From Winogradskyella eckloniae (GTDB taxonomy: Bacteria; Bacteroidota; Bacteroidia; Flavobacteriales; Flavobacteriaceae), in assembly GCF_013249045.1 (NCBI RefSeq), contig NZ_JABRWP010000011.1, forward strand, positions 1-64,000: a DNA stretch of 64,000 nucleotides, given 5' to 3'. Of this stretch, positions 1 to 9,833 are shown piece after piece. The notes under the pieces were generated by a model. It did not search any database. It saw only the letters and a list, made by a program, of their open reading frames with translations, and had not been told where the DNA came from. The stretch's first letter is position 1. Each line of letters starts with the position of its first letter. A program made the translations under genes and the position numbers.

Positions 1-1
1 T

Positions 2-127
2 GGTTGGGATGGCACGTTTAATGGTAATAAAATGCCAACAAGCGACTACTGGTTTACAGTAGAGTATGACGAGCCAGGCACTGATATCCGTAAAGAATTT
101 AAAGCCCATTTTACCTTGAAACGATAA
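2..127 (+). CDS. C-terminal end of a T9SS type-B sorting-domain protein (partial)
   Basis: The gene enters from the left edge and only its last 41 codons are present, in frame 2, ending with TAA at 125-127. The peptide has the pattern WDGTFNGNKMPTSDYWFTV followed by EFKAHFTLKR. This is the end of the gliding-motility-associated C-terminal domain (CHU_C / TIGR04131, type-B sorting domain), which directs secretion through the type IX system. The rest of the protein, probably a large surface or secreted cargo, lies outside the window. A strong terminator follows 25 bases after the stop. Its neighbour on the other strand is another type-B cargo with its PorP/SprF partner, so this edge may be a cluster of T9SS surface proteins. 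Confidence 0.85.
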   Translation, partial: GWDGTFNGNKMPTSDYWFTVEYDEPGTDIRKEFKAHFTLKR

Positions 128-152
128 GGTGAAATCTAAATCATAAGTATTA

Positions 153-188
153 AAAAAAGCCTGAGTATTAATTTACTCAGGCTTTTTT
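153..188 (+). terminator. Intrinsic terminator after the type-B cargo gene
   Basis: Arms GCCTGAGTA and TACTCAGGC flank a short loop, preceded by an A run and followed by six T. It can serve the plus-strand gene ending at 127. The A run on the other side means it could also stop minus-strand transcripts coming from 305-1237. Confidence 0.9.
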
Positions 189-304
189 ATACTTAATAAT
201 TTATCGTATACATTTCTTATGTTACTCAATTTAAGATGTTATTGTTTTAGCAAATGTTATAAAACAAATACATGTATAGATTGTAACCATGTATTCATTA
301 GATT

Positions 305-1237
305 TTAGTCTACCTGATAACCTTTTCCAAGCTGACAACTTAGAATAAAACTATGTGCATTACCTAAGGGTGAATTATTTGTAGCTAAATTGTAGCTGTA
401 CATAAATCGGAAATTGTTAAATAAGTATATACCAGCTAATAGATTATAAGAGTTACTTGTTCTATATCCAGCACCTAATTCAAATTGATTTTTAAAGCTG
501 ACAGCCACATTAATATCTGCTTGTAATGGAGCACCATTTTCATGTTTTAATAAGATATTAGGTTTAATCATTAGATCTTTAAATCGATTGTTATAAATAC
601 GGTAACCAAGGTAACCATAGTAGGTGTTAGTAATATTAAAACTCTTATCAGAAACTAAGGCATCACCTAAAACATTGGGTGATGAGATACCAATATAAAA
701 CGTGTGGTGGTTAAATAAGAAACCAAATCCAATTGAGGGTACAGTAGCATTGATATCTTCTGCAAAGACATGATCATCCATGATTCCTAATTCTGTTAAA
801 TTGTCTTGATACTGTTGTAATCCAATGGTTGCACCAAAAGAGAGTACACCTGGATGGTAATTTTGCCAATATGGTCGATTGCTATCAAAATCAAAATATA
901 TTTTGTAGGCGTAAGAAGCAAAAAATCGAGTGGATGTTGTTACGCCAATTTGATCTCTAGTTATTCCTGCACCAATACCTGCTTTCTTTTCATTTATAGA
1001 GCCATGACCACTAAACGCAAAACTTTTTGGGCTGCCTTCAAATGCATTAAAATATCCCATATTACTAATAGAAAATTCAGTATTTGGGGTTACACCTGCA
1101 TAAGCAGGATTAATTATAAATGGGTTATAATTGTATTCTGAAAACAACGGTGTTTGTTGGGCACTTACAGTGTTTAAGGTGCACATTACGAATGCTAATA
1201 CAGCAATTATTATCTTAGTTTTAGTTCTGAAATTCAT
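305..1237 (-). CDS. PorP/SprF family type IX secretion system membrane protein
   Basis: This is a roughly 310-residue outer-membrane protein of the PorP/SprF family. A signal peptide covers about residues 1-26 (cleavage after VSA) and is followed by QQTPLFSEYNYNPFIINPAY, the typical start of mature PorP/SprF proteins. The rest alternates aromatic and glycine-rich strands as expected for a beta-barrel. ATG at 1237 is the better start; an in-frame TTG at 1240 would add one residue. It begins 4 bases after the adhesin stop codon, so the two are co-transcribed. In Flavobacterium, SprF is needed for secretion of the neighbouring adhesin SprB, and PorP-like proteins are often paired with type-B-CTD cargos. 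By inference this one serves the 2752-residue adhesin. Family assignment is firm; the partner is inferred. Confidence 0.9.
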   Translation of the reverse strand: MNFRTKTKIIIAVLAFVMCTLNTVSAQQTPLFSEYNYNPFIINPAYAGVTPNTEFSISNMGYFNAFEGSPKSFAFSGHGSINEKKAGIGAGITRDQIGVTTSTRFFASYAYKIYFDFDSNRPYWQNYHPGVLSFGATIGLQQYQDNLTELGIMDDHVFAEDINATVPSIGFGFLFNHHTFYIGISSPNVLGDALVSDKSFNITNTYYGYLGYRIYNNRFKDLMIKPNILLKHENGAPLQADINVAVSFKNQFELGAGYRTSNSYNLLAGIYLFNNFRFMYSYNLATNNSPLGNAHSFILSCQLGKGYQVD

Positions 1238-1241
1238 CAAA

Positions 1242-4200
1242 TTATCTTTTAATAATGACGTAACCTTTTAAGGTTTTAAAATTGTGTTCACCACTTATTG
1301 AAAACTGGAAAAAATAAGTACCATCAGGCAGGTTTCCTGCTCCCATTTTAGTTTTTCTATTAGCAATACCTCTAAAAACATTAGTCGTATTATTGTAATT
1401 ATTGATTTCAAAAACTAAATCGCCCCATCTATTAAAAATAGAAACTGTATTATTAGGATGGTCTTCAATACCTACAATATTCCAGAAATCATTAACACCA
1501 TCTCCATTTGGAGAAAAACCATACTTTACATCGTTTTTGGGTATTTTGAGTGTTGTGAAAGTACTTTCATAGCAACTTTCTGCTACACCATTTAGGTTAT
1601 ATGGTGTTATGGTTACATAATATGTGGTAAGACTTTCTAGATCATCATCAAAGTTATATGTAGTGGTAGCGCCAACATCAATATTGTTTAATATATCGGT
1701 TCCACCAGAGATTGTCCCAATAGACAAAAAGTATCCATCTGCATTAAAAATATCTTCCCATTCTATGGTAGAATTTACCTCAACATCAGTTTCGCCATTA
1801 AATGGTGATAAGAGCTCTGTACACAACGGTGTTTTTACGATACTAAAACTTTCAGTTGTACATCCAATTGCTTCCACTGTTCCATTAATAGGCTTAATGG
1901 TTATTGAAACAACTTCATTTGTTTCAAACGGATTCACAAAATTGTAAAAGGTGTCTGTGGTTTCAAAATCAGTAATGTCATTATTAGCAGTACCCGAAAT
2001 GGTAAGTCTATAGGCTGTTGCGTTTGGCACTGCATTCCACGTTATTTGGCTAAGCGTTGTCGCCACATCAGTGTCGTTATGTGCTGGACTAATAAGTTGA
2101 GTACAGTTAGGTGTTTCAGGAATAATAGTAAAACTCTCTGAAGTACAACCAATCGCATCTACAGTAACGTTAATAGGTACGATAGTTACAGAAACCACTT
2201 CATCATTTAAAAATGGATTTGGGATAGTGTAAAAGGTATCTGTAGTTTCAAAATCCGTTACATTGTTATTAGCTGTACCCGAAATGGTAAGTCTATAGGC
2301 TGTTGCGTTAGAAACTAGATTCCATGAGATTTGACTGAGCGTAGTCGCCACATCGGTTTCGTTATTTAGAGGACTAATAAGTTGAGTACAGTTAGGCGTT
2401 TCAGGAATAATAGTGAAACTTTCTGAAGCACAACCTGTCGCTTCAACTGTTCCGTCAATAGTTATAATTGTAACGGTAACGACTTCGCTATTCACAAACG
2501 GATTCGCAAAATTGTAAAAGGTGTCTGTAGTTTCAAAATCAGTGACATTGTTATTAGCTGTACCCGAAATGGTAAGTCTATAAGCTGTTGCGTTTGGCAC
2601 TGCATTCCACGTTATTTGGCTAAGCGTTGTCGCCACATCAGTGTCGTTATTTAGTGGACTAATAAGTTGGGTACAGTTAGGTGTTTCAGGAATAATAGTA
2701 AAACTCTCCGAAGTACAACCAATCGCATCTACAGTAACGTTAATAGGTACGATAGTTACAGAAACCACTTCATCATTTAAAAACGGATTCGAGATAGTGT
2801 AAAAGGTGTCTGTAGTTTCAAAATCCGTAATGTCATTATTAGCTGTACCCGAAATGGTAAGTCTATAGGCTGTTGCGTTAGAAACTGAATTCCATGAGAT
2901 TTGACTAAGCGTTGTCGCCACATCGGTTTCGTTATTTAGAGGACTAATAAGTTGAGTACAGTTAGGCGTTTCAGGAATAATAGTGAAACTTTCTGAAGCA
3001 CAACCTGTCGCTTCAACTGTTCCGTCAATAGTAATAATTGTAACGGTAACGACTTCGCTATTCATAAACGGATTCGCAAAATTGTAAAAGGTGTCTGTGG
3101 TTTCAAAATCAGTAATGTCATTATTAGCAGTACCCGAAATGGTAAGTCTATAGGCTGTTGCGTTTGGCACTGCATTCCACGTTATTTGGCTAAGCGTTGT
3201 CGCCACATCAGTGTCGTTATGTGCTGGACTAATAAGTTGAGTACAGTTAGGTGTTTCAGGAATAATAGTAAAACTCTCCGAAGTACAACCAATCGCATCT
3301 ACAGTAACGTTAATAGGTACGATAGTTACAGAAACCACTTCATCATTTAAAAATGGATTTGGGATAGTGTAAAAGGTATCTGTAGTTTCAAAATCCGTTA
3401 CATTGTTATTAGCTGTACCCGAAATGGTAAGTCTATAGGCTGTTGCGTTAGAAACTGGATTCCATGAGATTTGACTGAGCGTTGTCGCCACATCGGTTTC
3501 GTTATTTAGAGGACTAATAAGTTGAGTACAGTTAGGCGTTTCAGGAATAATAGTGAAACTTTCTGAAGCACAACCTGTCGCTTCAACTGTTCCGTCAATA
3601 GTAATAATTGTAACGGTAACGACTTCGCTATTCATAAACGGATTCGCAAAATTGTAAAAGGTGTCTGTGGTTTCAAAATCAGTAATGTCATTATTAGCTG
3701 TACCCGAAATGGTAAGTCTATAGGCTGTTGCGTTTGGCACTGCATTCCATGAGATTTGATTTAGCGTTGTCGCCACATCAGTGTCGTTATGTGCTGGACT
3801 AATAAGTTGAGTACAGTTAGGTGTTTCAGGAATAATAGTAAAACTCTCTGAAGTACAACCAATGGCATCTACAGTAGCGTTAATAGGTACAATAGTTACA
3901 GAAACCACTTCATCATTTAAAAATGGATTCACAAAATTGTAAAAGGTGTCTGTAGTTTCAAAATCCGTAATGTCATTATTAGCTGTACCCGAAATGGTAA
4001 GTCTATAGGCTGTTGCGTTAGAAACAGGATTCCATGAGATTTGACTAAGCGTAGTCGCAACATCGGTTTCGTTATTTAGTGGACTAATAAGTTGAGTACA
4101 GTTAGGCGTTTCAGGAATAATAGTGAAACTTTCTGAAGCACAACCTAAAGCCGTTTCTGTTGTATTGAATGGAACAATACTTACGGTAACCACTTCGCTA

Positions 4201-7200
4201 TTCACAAACGGATTCACAAAATTGTAAAAAGTGTCTGTGGTTTCAAAATCGGTTATATTGTTATTAGCTGTACCCGAAATGGTAAGTCTATAGGCTGTTG
4301 CATTTGTAGCCGCACTCCAAGTTATTTGATTTAACGTAGTGTCGATATTTGTAGCACCATTTATAGGGCTTAATAGATTTGTACACGTAGGACTTGTAGA
4401 AATAGGATCTTCTGTTATGAAAATTTCTTCATTACAGCCAGTAGCATCTCCAACAGCATTGTAAGGAATAATTGTAACGTAATAGGTTCTTGAATTGTCT
4501 AAATCATAAGGGATGTCATAGGTTGTCATGTTACCAACATCAATACTGTTAGCGACTTCAATGCCGCCACTTGTTGTACCGATACTAATAAGGTAACCAG
4601 TGGCATCTGCAACCGCATTCCACGTGACGTCTGTGTCAACTGCTACGTTATTAGCATTATTCACAGGATTGGAAAGGTTGGTACATACAGGCGCTGTAGG
4701 AATGGTTTGTGTTGTGAAACTTTCTGTTGTACAACTATTAGCATTGCCTTCTTCGTTATAAGGCGTAATGGTAACATCTATTAAAGTTTCTTCTGGTAAT
4801 TGGGTAGTAAAATTATAGGTACTTACATTTCCTACATCTTCATTAGATAATATTATAATTCCGCCTGGATTTGTAATTGCGGTAATTCTATAACCATCTG
4901 CATTGGCAATAGGAGTCCAGCTGATATCAGTATCTACATCAACTTCTGTAGCACCGTCGATTGGAAGGGTAAGATTTGTACACGCAGGTATTGCAGCAGG
5001 ATCTGAAGAAATCGTAAAGCTTTCTTCGGTACATGGTCCTATAGCATTACCATTATCATTAAATGGTATAATGGTTACATAAACAGTTTCTCCACCTGTA
5101 AAATCATTAACAAATTCATAGGCTGTAACATCTCCCAAGGTTTCATTTATAACAGTGCCACTCGGTTGAATTGTTATTTCTAAAGTATAACCACTGGCAA
5201 AAAGTACATCTTCCCAAGTTAAATTGGTGTTTACTGGTACGTTGGTATCGCCATGTAATGGTAAAATGAGTTGTGTACATTCTGGAATAGGGCAATCTAA
5301 AATATCTCCATTAATAGTCCATCCAAAATTATCAATAATTGATTGTCTTTCTTGTAAAGCATCACAATAGAGTAGTGAATCTGCGCCTAGAGTCAGTCCA
5401 GAGGTTAGCGTCAGTTCTGACCAGGCAATTAAGGTGGCGTCATAGTTTTCTCTGTTTAATCCAGAGTCGTCAAGCATGTCTACAACATTAATAACGTTAC
5501 TCATATCCCAATCCACTAAATTTTGATTAAAAGCTGATGCATTTCTAAACATACTTGTCATGGTAACATTGCCAATGTTCCATTCGGACATAGATTGGTT
5601 ATAAGCCACAGCATCTCTAAACATATTTGTCATATTTTGAACGCCAGTGACACGCCAGTTGTTTAGTGTTTGATTAAATGATGTCGCTCCATAAAACATA
5701 TTTTGCATAGTCGTTACACCACGCACATTCCAGCTATTTATTTCACTATTAAAAGAAATAGCATCTTCAAACATACCTTCCATTGTTGTAACAGAGGCCA
5801 CATTCCAGCTATTCATGGATTGATTATAAGTGGTAGCACCTCTAAACATTTCTTCCATAGTGGTCACAAAAGACACATCCCAAGAGTCTATGGTTCTATT
5901 AAAAAGTGTAGCACCTTTAAACATGGCTTGCATATTTAAAACTTCTCCAGTATCCCAATTATCTAAGGGCTGGTCAAAGGCGATAGCGTCTTCAAACATA
6001 GACATCATATTGGTTATAGAAGCGACATCCCAATCGTTTAATGGATTGTTAAATAGAGTGGCTTCTTTAAACATAGCGTCCGTGAGGGTTACAGAACTCA
6101 CATCCCAGTCATTTAGAGTTTGATTAAAACTAACAGCTTCTTGAAACATAGAAGACATTGAGGCTACTGCACTCACATCCCAGTTTCCGATAGGTTGATT
6201 AAATAGTGTTGCACCTTCAAACATTGAACTCATGTCTACAACAGAGTTAACATCCCATTGATCTAAAGGTTCATTAAATGCAATGGCATTTTCAAACATA
6301 CTTGAAGTGGTAAGTACATTGGTAACATTCCAGCTATTAATATTTTGATTGAACACAGTAGCATTTGCAAACATGCCAGACATATTTGTTACCGAAGAAA
6401 CATTCCAAGTATTTAAAGGTTGATTAAAAGAACTGGCATTTGCGAACATTCTATACATTGTATTTACACTACTAACATCCCAAGAAATTAATGGTTGGTT
6501 AAAGCTCGCGGCATAAGAGAACATTTGTTGCATATCGATTACGTTGCCAACATTCCATCCATCTATGGGTTGATTAAAAGCATCTGCAGAATAGAACATG
6601 CTTTCCATATCATTAACGTTTTCTACATTCCAGCTACTGATATTGCTATTAAAAGCGTCTGCATTTTCAAACATTTCTTTTGTAGACGTAACGCTGCTTA
6701 GATCCCAACTATTTAGGGGCTGGTTAAAAGCTGTCGCACCTTTAAACATATTTTCCATGGTTATGACGTTAGCCACATTCCAATTATCTAATGGTTGGTT
6801 AAATGCTATGGCTGTTTCAAACATTCTATAGGTAGTGGTTACATTAGCCGTGTTCCAACCATTTATATCTTGATTAAAGGTGTCGGTCCTATAAAACATA
6901 AAAGATAGGTTTGTTACATTAGAGATATCCCAGTTATTTAATGGTTGGTTAAAAATATCTGCAACGGCAAACATGCCGTACATATTAGTAACATTACTTA
7001 CATCCCAATCATTAATGTTTCCATTAAAATTTTGGCAGACTATAAACATTCTACTCATGTCAGTGACTATAGAAAGGTTGGGTATATCTGTTGCCGCATA
7101 TTCCATGTTTGAACAGCCAGCAAATGCACCTTCCATGCTTTCCCAAATTTGTGTTCCCCATTGGTCTATAGAAATTAACTTGAAAGAATCACTATGAAAT

Positions 7201-9500
7201 TCTTCGTGTCTTGGCGCAGGGAAATCGCCAATTATGCTAACGGTATAAATTCCTGGATTTAAATAGGTGTGAATAATTTCTTCAGAAACATTATTGTCGT
7301 ATTGGCCATCACCCCAATCTATAGAATAATTATAAGTAAATCCATTTTGAACCTGCATTTTGAGTTGATTAATTGGCGTGGTATGGCTGTTTTGTTGTAA
7401 TTGCGTATCGTAGGTTAATTTAAAGGCATCGGGACTATTTACCCAACTCTCAACAGTTTTAAAATAGATTTCTTCACAGCCAACGGCAGGACCTTCATCG
7501 TTATATGGAATGACAGTGACATAGACATTATCGCCAGGTAAAAATTCATTTGTAAACGTGACACTCACTACATTTCCAACGTCTTCATTATCATAAATTG
7601 TTTGTATTATATTGCCAAAATCATCTTCTCTACGAATACTGACGTAATACCCAGTTGCATTTGGAGCAGGATCCCAAATTATATTAGAGTTTGCAGGTAC
7701 ATTAAGATCACCATTTATTGGAGAAATAATCTGAGTACAAATTACAAAAGAACAATCTACACTATCACCTGTAATAGACCAATTATGGTTGTCTATTAAA
7801 TCTTGTCGTTCATCAAGGCCATCACAATACGTAAGCGTATTTGCACCTAAAGACACGTTGTTTTGAACACTTTGAGAAGCCCAACTTATAAGCGTAAGAT
7901 CATAATTTTCTAAAGATAAGTTAGAATTGCTGAGCATTGACTGCATGTTATTTACATTTGAAATATTCCATGCCGCTAGATTTTGATTAAAGGCACTAGC
8001 GTTATTAAATGTATTATTCATTGTAGTAACATTACTAACATTCCAATTATCTAGATTTTGATTGAATTGTGTAGCATTGCTAAACATGCCACTAATATTG
8101 GTTAGGGCAGTGGTTGTCCAGTTATTTAACGGTTGATTGAATAGTGGTGTTTGAAAAAACATTGAAATCATATTTTCCACAGACTCAACATTCCAAGATT
8201 CAATAGGTTGATTAAAATTTGGAGCATAACTAAACATGGATGACATATTGGTAACATTTTCTACATTCCAATTTCCAATAGGTTGGTTGAAGTCACAACG
8301 TCTAAACATTTCACTCATATCAGTGACATTGACGGTATTCCATGCGTCTAATGGTTGATTGAAACTTGTACTTGCAAAATTACCATCAAACATGCCATGC
8401 ATATTGGTAACATTGCTAACATCCCAAGAGTTTAAAGGTTGATTAAAATTTTGTGCTCTTTCAAACATAGAAATCATGGAGGTTACACTAGATACATCCC
8501 AGTTTCCTATAGGTTGGTTAAAGTCAGTTGCTTCACTAAACATTTGGTCCATTAAAGTTACGTTAGCAACATTCCATAAATCAAGTGGTTGATTAAAATC
8601 TTCAGCATCATCAAACATCCTTGTCATGTTAGTAACGTTACTGACGTTCCAATCATTTAATGGTTGATTAAAAATACGAGCATCTTCAAACATCTCGCTC
8701 ATATCTGTCACGTTAGCAACATTCCACGAGTTTAATGGCGAATTAAAACTTGTTGTGTTTGCAAACATCCGAAACATTGTAGTCACTTGGTTAACGCTCC
8801 AATTGTCTATATTTTGGTTAAAATCGCTCGCTGCGTTAAACATATTAGACATGTCTGTTACAGAAGCTGTGTTCCAGCTATCTAAAGGCTCATTGAAATT
8901 TCGAGCATCATAGAACGTTTCAGACATATTAGTAACAGCACTGACATTCCAGTTATCTAATGGTCGGTTAAAAGTAATAGCATCTGCAAACATGCCAGAT
9001 AGATCGTTAATGGTCGTTATATTCCAATGATTAACAATACCATTAAAAGCAACACAATTTCTAAACATGTTTCGTAAAGTGGTAACTTGAGATAAATTTG
9101 GAGCGTCTATGGCATCAAAATTTAAATTTAAACACCCCCAAAATGAGTTTTCCATACTTAACCACTGAATATTTCCCCAACTTAAAATTTCTTCAATCTT
9201 TAAGTGATCTCCAGAATTGTTAAAATATATCTGAGGAAATGTACCTGAGATATTTATGGTATAACTGCCTGGAGACGCATAAGTGTGTGTGATGTTACCA
9301 GTGACGTTGCTATCGATATTACCATCTCCCCAATCAACCGTGTAATTATAGGTATATATAGAATTTGTTGGTATTTCAATTTGGTTATCTAATGTAGAAC
9401 TGTTATCGGTATTGGAGGTGTTCCATATCGCACTAAAACCTTGACCATAAGTACTTATACTGAGTACTAACGCGAAAAATAGGGTAATATATTTATTCAT
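1242..9500 (-). CDS. Giant BspA/DUF285-repeat adhesin with T9SS type-B sorting domain (2752 aa)
   Basis: A secreted surface protein with a signal peptide at residues 1-19 (ending STYG). A PKD-like strand region with WGDG occurs near residues 50-80. Block 1 of DUF285/BspA-type repeats (pattern FNQPLxxWNVSNVTNMxxMF) covers about residues 125-530. After a cysteine-containing linker and an FN3-like module, a second WGDG region (about 695-765) and a second DUF285 block (about 790-1340) follow the same order. Several FN3-like modules starting CTxLxxPxxG come next. Eight nearly identical 95-residue modules occupy about 1801-2560. The C-terminal type-B sorting domain (about 2655-2752) carries FSPNGDGVNDFW and IFNRWGDLVFE. 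The adjacent porP/sprF-like gene is the likely export partner. Adhesion or gliding is inferred from architecture; the ligand is unknown. Confidence 0.92.
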   Translation of the reverse strand: MNKYITLFFALVLSISTYGQGFSAIWNTSNTDNSSTLDNQIEIPTNSIYTYNYTVDWGDGNIDSNVTGNITHTYASPGSYTINISGTFPQIYFNNSGDHLKIEEILSWGNIQWLSMENSFWGCLNLNFDAIDAPNLSQVTTLRNMFRNCVAFNGIVNHWNITTINDLSGMFADAITFNRPLDNWNVSAVTNMSETFYDARNFNEPLDSWNTASVTDMSNMFNAASDFNQNIDNWSVNQVTTMFRMFANTTSFNSPLNSWNVANVTDMSEMFEDARIFNQPLNDWNVSNVTNMTRMFDDAEDFNQPLDLWNVANVTLMDQMFSEATDFNQPIGNWDVSSVTSMISMFERAQNFNQPLNSWDVSNVTNMHGMFDGNFASTSFNQPLDAWNTVNVTDMSEMFRRCDFNQPIGNWNVENVTNMSSMFSYAPNFNQPIESWNVESVENMISMFFQTPLFNQPLNNWTTTALTNISGMFSNATQFNQNLDNWNVSNVTTMNNTFNNASAFNQNLAAWNISNVNNMQSMLSNSNLSLENYDLTLISWASQSVQNNVSLGANTLTYCDGLDERQDLIDNHNWSITGDSVDCSFVICTQIISPINGDLNVPANSNIIWDPAPNATGYYVSIRREDDFGNIIQTIYDNEDVGNVVSVTFTNEFLPGDNVYVTVIPYNDEGPAVGCEEIYFKTVESWVNSPDAFKLTYDTQLQQNSHTTPINQLKMQVQNGFTYNYSIDWGDGQYDNNVSEEIIHTYLNPGIYTVSIIGDFPAPRHEEFHSDSFKLISIDQWGTQIWESMEGAFAGCSNMEYAATDIPNLSIVTDMSRMFIVCQNFNGNINDWDVSNVTNMYGMFAVADIFNQPLNNWDISNVTNLSFMFYRTDTFNQDINGWNTANVTTTYRMFETAIAFNQPLDNWNVANVITMENMFKGATAFNQPLNSWDLSSVTSTKEMFENADAFNSNISSWNVENVNDMESMFYSADAFNQPIDGWNVGNVIDMQQMFSYAASFNQPLISWDVSSVNTMYRMFANASSFNQPLNTWNVSSVTNMSGMFANATVFNQNINSWNVTNVLTTSSMFENAIAFNEPLDQWDVNSVVDMSSMFEGATLFNQPIGNWDVSAVASMSSMFQEAVSFNQTLNDWDVSSVTLTDAMFKEATLFNNPLNDWDVASITNMMSMFEDAIAFDQPLDNWDTGEVLNMQAMFKGATLFNRTIDSWDVSFVTTMEEMFRGATTYNQSMNSWNVASVTTMEGMFEDAISFNSEINSWNVRGVTTMQNMFYGATSFNQTLNNWRVTGVQNMTNMFRDAVAYNQSMSEWNIGNVTMTSMFRNASAFNQNLVDWDMSNVINVVDMLDDSGLNRENYDATLIAWSELTLTSGLTLGADSLLYCDALQERQSIIDNFGWTINGDILDCPIPECTQLILPLHGDTNVPVNTNLTWEDVLFASGYTLEITIQPSGTVINETLGDVTAYEFVNDFTGGETVYVTIIPFNDNGNAIGPCTEESFTISSDPAAIPACTNLTLPIDGATEVDVDTDISWTPIANADGYRITAITNPGGIIILSNEDVGNVSTYNFTTQLPEETLIDVTITPYNEEGNANSCTTESFTTQTIPTAPVCTNLSNPVNNANNVAVDTDVTWNAVADATGYLISIGTTSGGIEVANSIDVGNMTTYDIPYDLDNSRTYYVTIIPYNAVGDATGCNEEIFITEDPISTSPTCTNLLSPINGATNIDTTLNQITWSAATNATAYRLTISGTANNNITDFETTDTFYNFVNPFVNSEVVTVSIVPFNTTETALGCASESFTIIPETPNCTQLISPLNNETDVATTLSQISWNPVSNATAYRLTISGTANNDITDFETTDTFYNFVNPFLNDEVVSVTIVPINATVDAIGCTSESFTIIPETPNCTQLISPAHNDTDVATTLNQISWNAVPNATAYRLTISGTANNDITDFETTDTFYNFANPFMNSEVVTVTIITIDGTVEATGCASESFTIIPETPNCTQLISPLNNETDVATTLSQISWNPVSNATAYRLTISGTANNNVTDFETTDTFYTIPNPFLNDEVVSVTIVPINVTVDAIGCTSESFTIIPETPNCTQLISPAHNDTDVATTLSQITWNAVPNATAYRLTISGTANNDITDFETTDTFYNFANPFMNSEVVTVTIITIDGTVEATGCASESFTIIPETPNCTQLISPLNNETDVATTLSQISWNSVSNATAYRLTISGTANNDITDFETTDTFYTISNPFLNDEVVSVTIVPINVTVDAIGCTSESFTIIPETPNCTQLISPLNNDTDVATTLSQITWNAVPNATAYRLTISGTANNNVTDFETTDTFYNFANPFVNSEVVTVTIITIDGTVEATGCASESFTIIPETPNCTQLISPLNNETDVATTLSQISWNLVSNATAYRLTISGTANNNVTDFETTDTFYTIPNPFLNDEVVSVTIVPINVTVDAIGCTSESFTIIPETPNCTQLISPAHNDTDVATTLSQITWNAVPNATAYRLTISGTANNDITDFETTDTFYNFVNPFETNEVVSITIKPINGTVEAIGCTTESFSIVKTPLCTELLSPFNGETDVEVNSTIEWEDIFNADGYFLSIGTISGGTDILNNIDVGATTTYNFDDDLESLTTYYVTITPYNLNGVAESCYESTFTTLKIPKNDVKYGFSPNGDGVNDFWNIVGIEDHPNNTVSIFNRWGDLVFEINNYNNTTNVFRGIANRKTKMGAGNLPDGTYFFQFSISGEHNFKTLKGYVIIKR
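1821..4100 (-). repeat. Eight tandem 285-bp repeats inside the adhesin gene
   Basis: The marker GTACAGTTAGG recurs at 2101, 2386, 2671, 2956, 3241, 3526, 3811 and 4096, exactly 285 bases (95 codons) apart. A ninth, diverged unit sits upstream in gene order at about 4101-4385. Two unit types mostly alternate: one with VSVTIVPINVTVDAIGC and one with VTVTIITIDGTVEATGC. This gives a 570-bp higher-order period and points to recent duplication of a two-module block. Confidence 0.95.
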
Positions 9501-9833
9501 AATTAGGGTCTTGTTTAATCAAAATCAGATTTTTAGTTTTTGGCATTATTTAAATAATCGACAAAATACCTAAAAATCAGTTAAAACGCAATTATTGATT
9601 CGTTTTTATATTAAATTAATTTTTAGAGTGGCTTAATTAATGATGCCAACAAACCATTTAATTTTAACTAATTTGTTATTGTCTGGTTACAAAACTAGTT
9701 TAGAATAGTTTGTTGTACTACCCTGAATTCCGTTAATTAGTACTACTATGAATAGGTAATTTTATAATGTATAATTCCATTAGTTTGTAAACCTAACAGC
9801 CTATATTTCCTTATTTTTACCAAAAATTAAAGG
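9501..9833. other. Divergent intergenic region, adhesin / nitroreductase
   Basis: No ORF or RNA gene is evident. On the minus strand TAGTTTTG (9690-9697 in plus coordinates) matches the Bacteroidota -7 consensus TAnnTTTG and would give the adhesin a leader of roughly 185 bases. On the plus strand TATATTTC at 9802-9809 is a 7-of-8 match just upstream of the nitroreductase. No convincing -33 TTTG at normal spacing was seen for either, so both promoters are tentative. Confidence 0.4.

Noticed and set aside
854..1141. Plus-strand ORF inside the PorP/SprF-like gene
   Set aside because: Antisense shadow, with odd composition and no known domain. The minus-strand frame is clearly the real gene.
1821..4100. 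Regular repeats as a CRISPR array
   Set aside because: Period is 285 bases with no variable spacers, and the reading frame is open throughout. These are protein-coding tandem modules.
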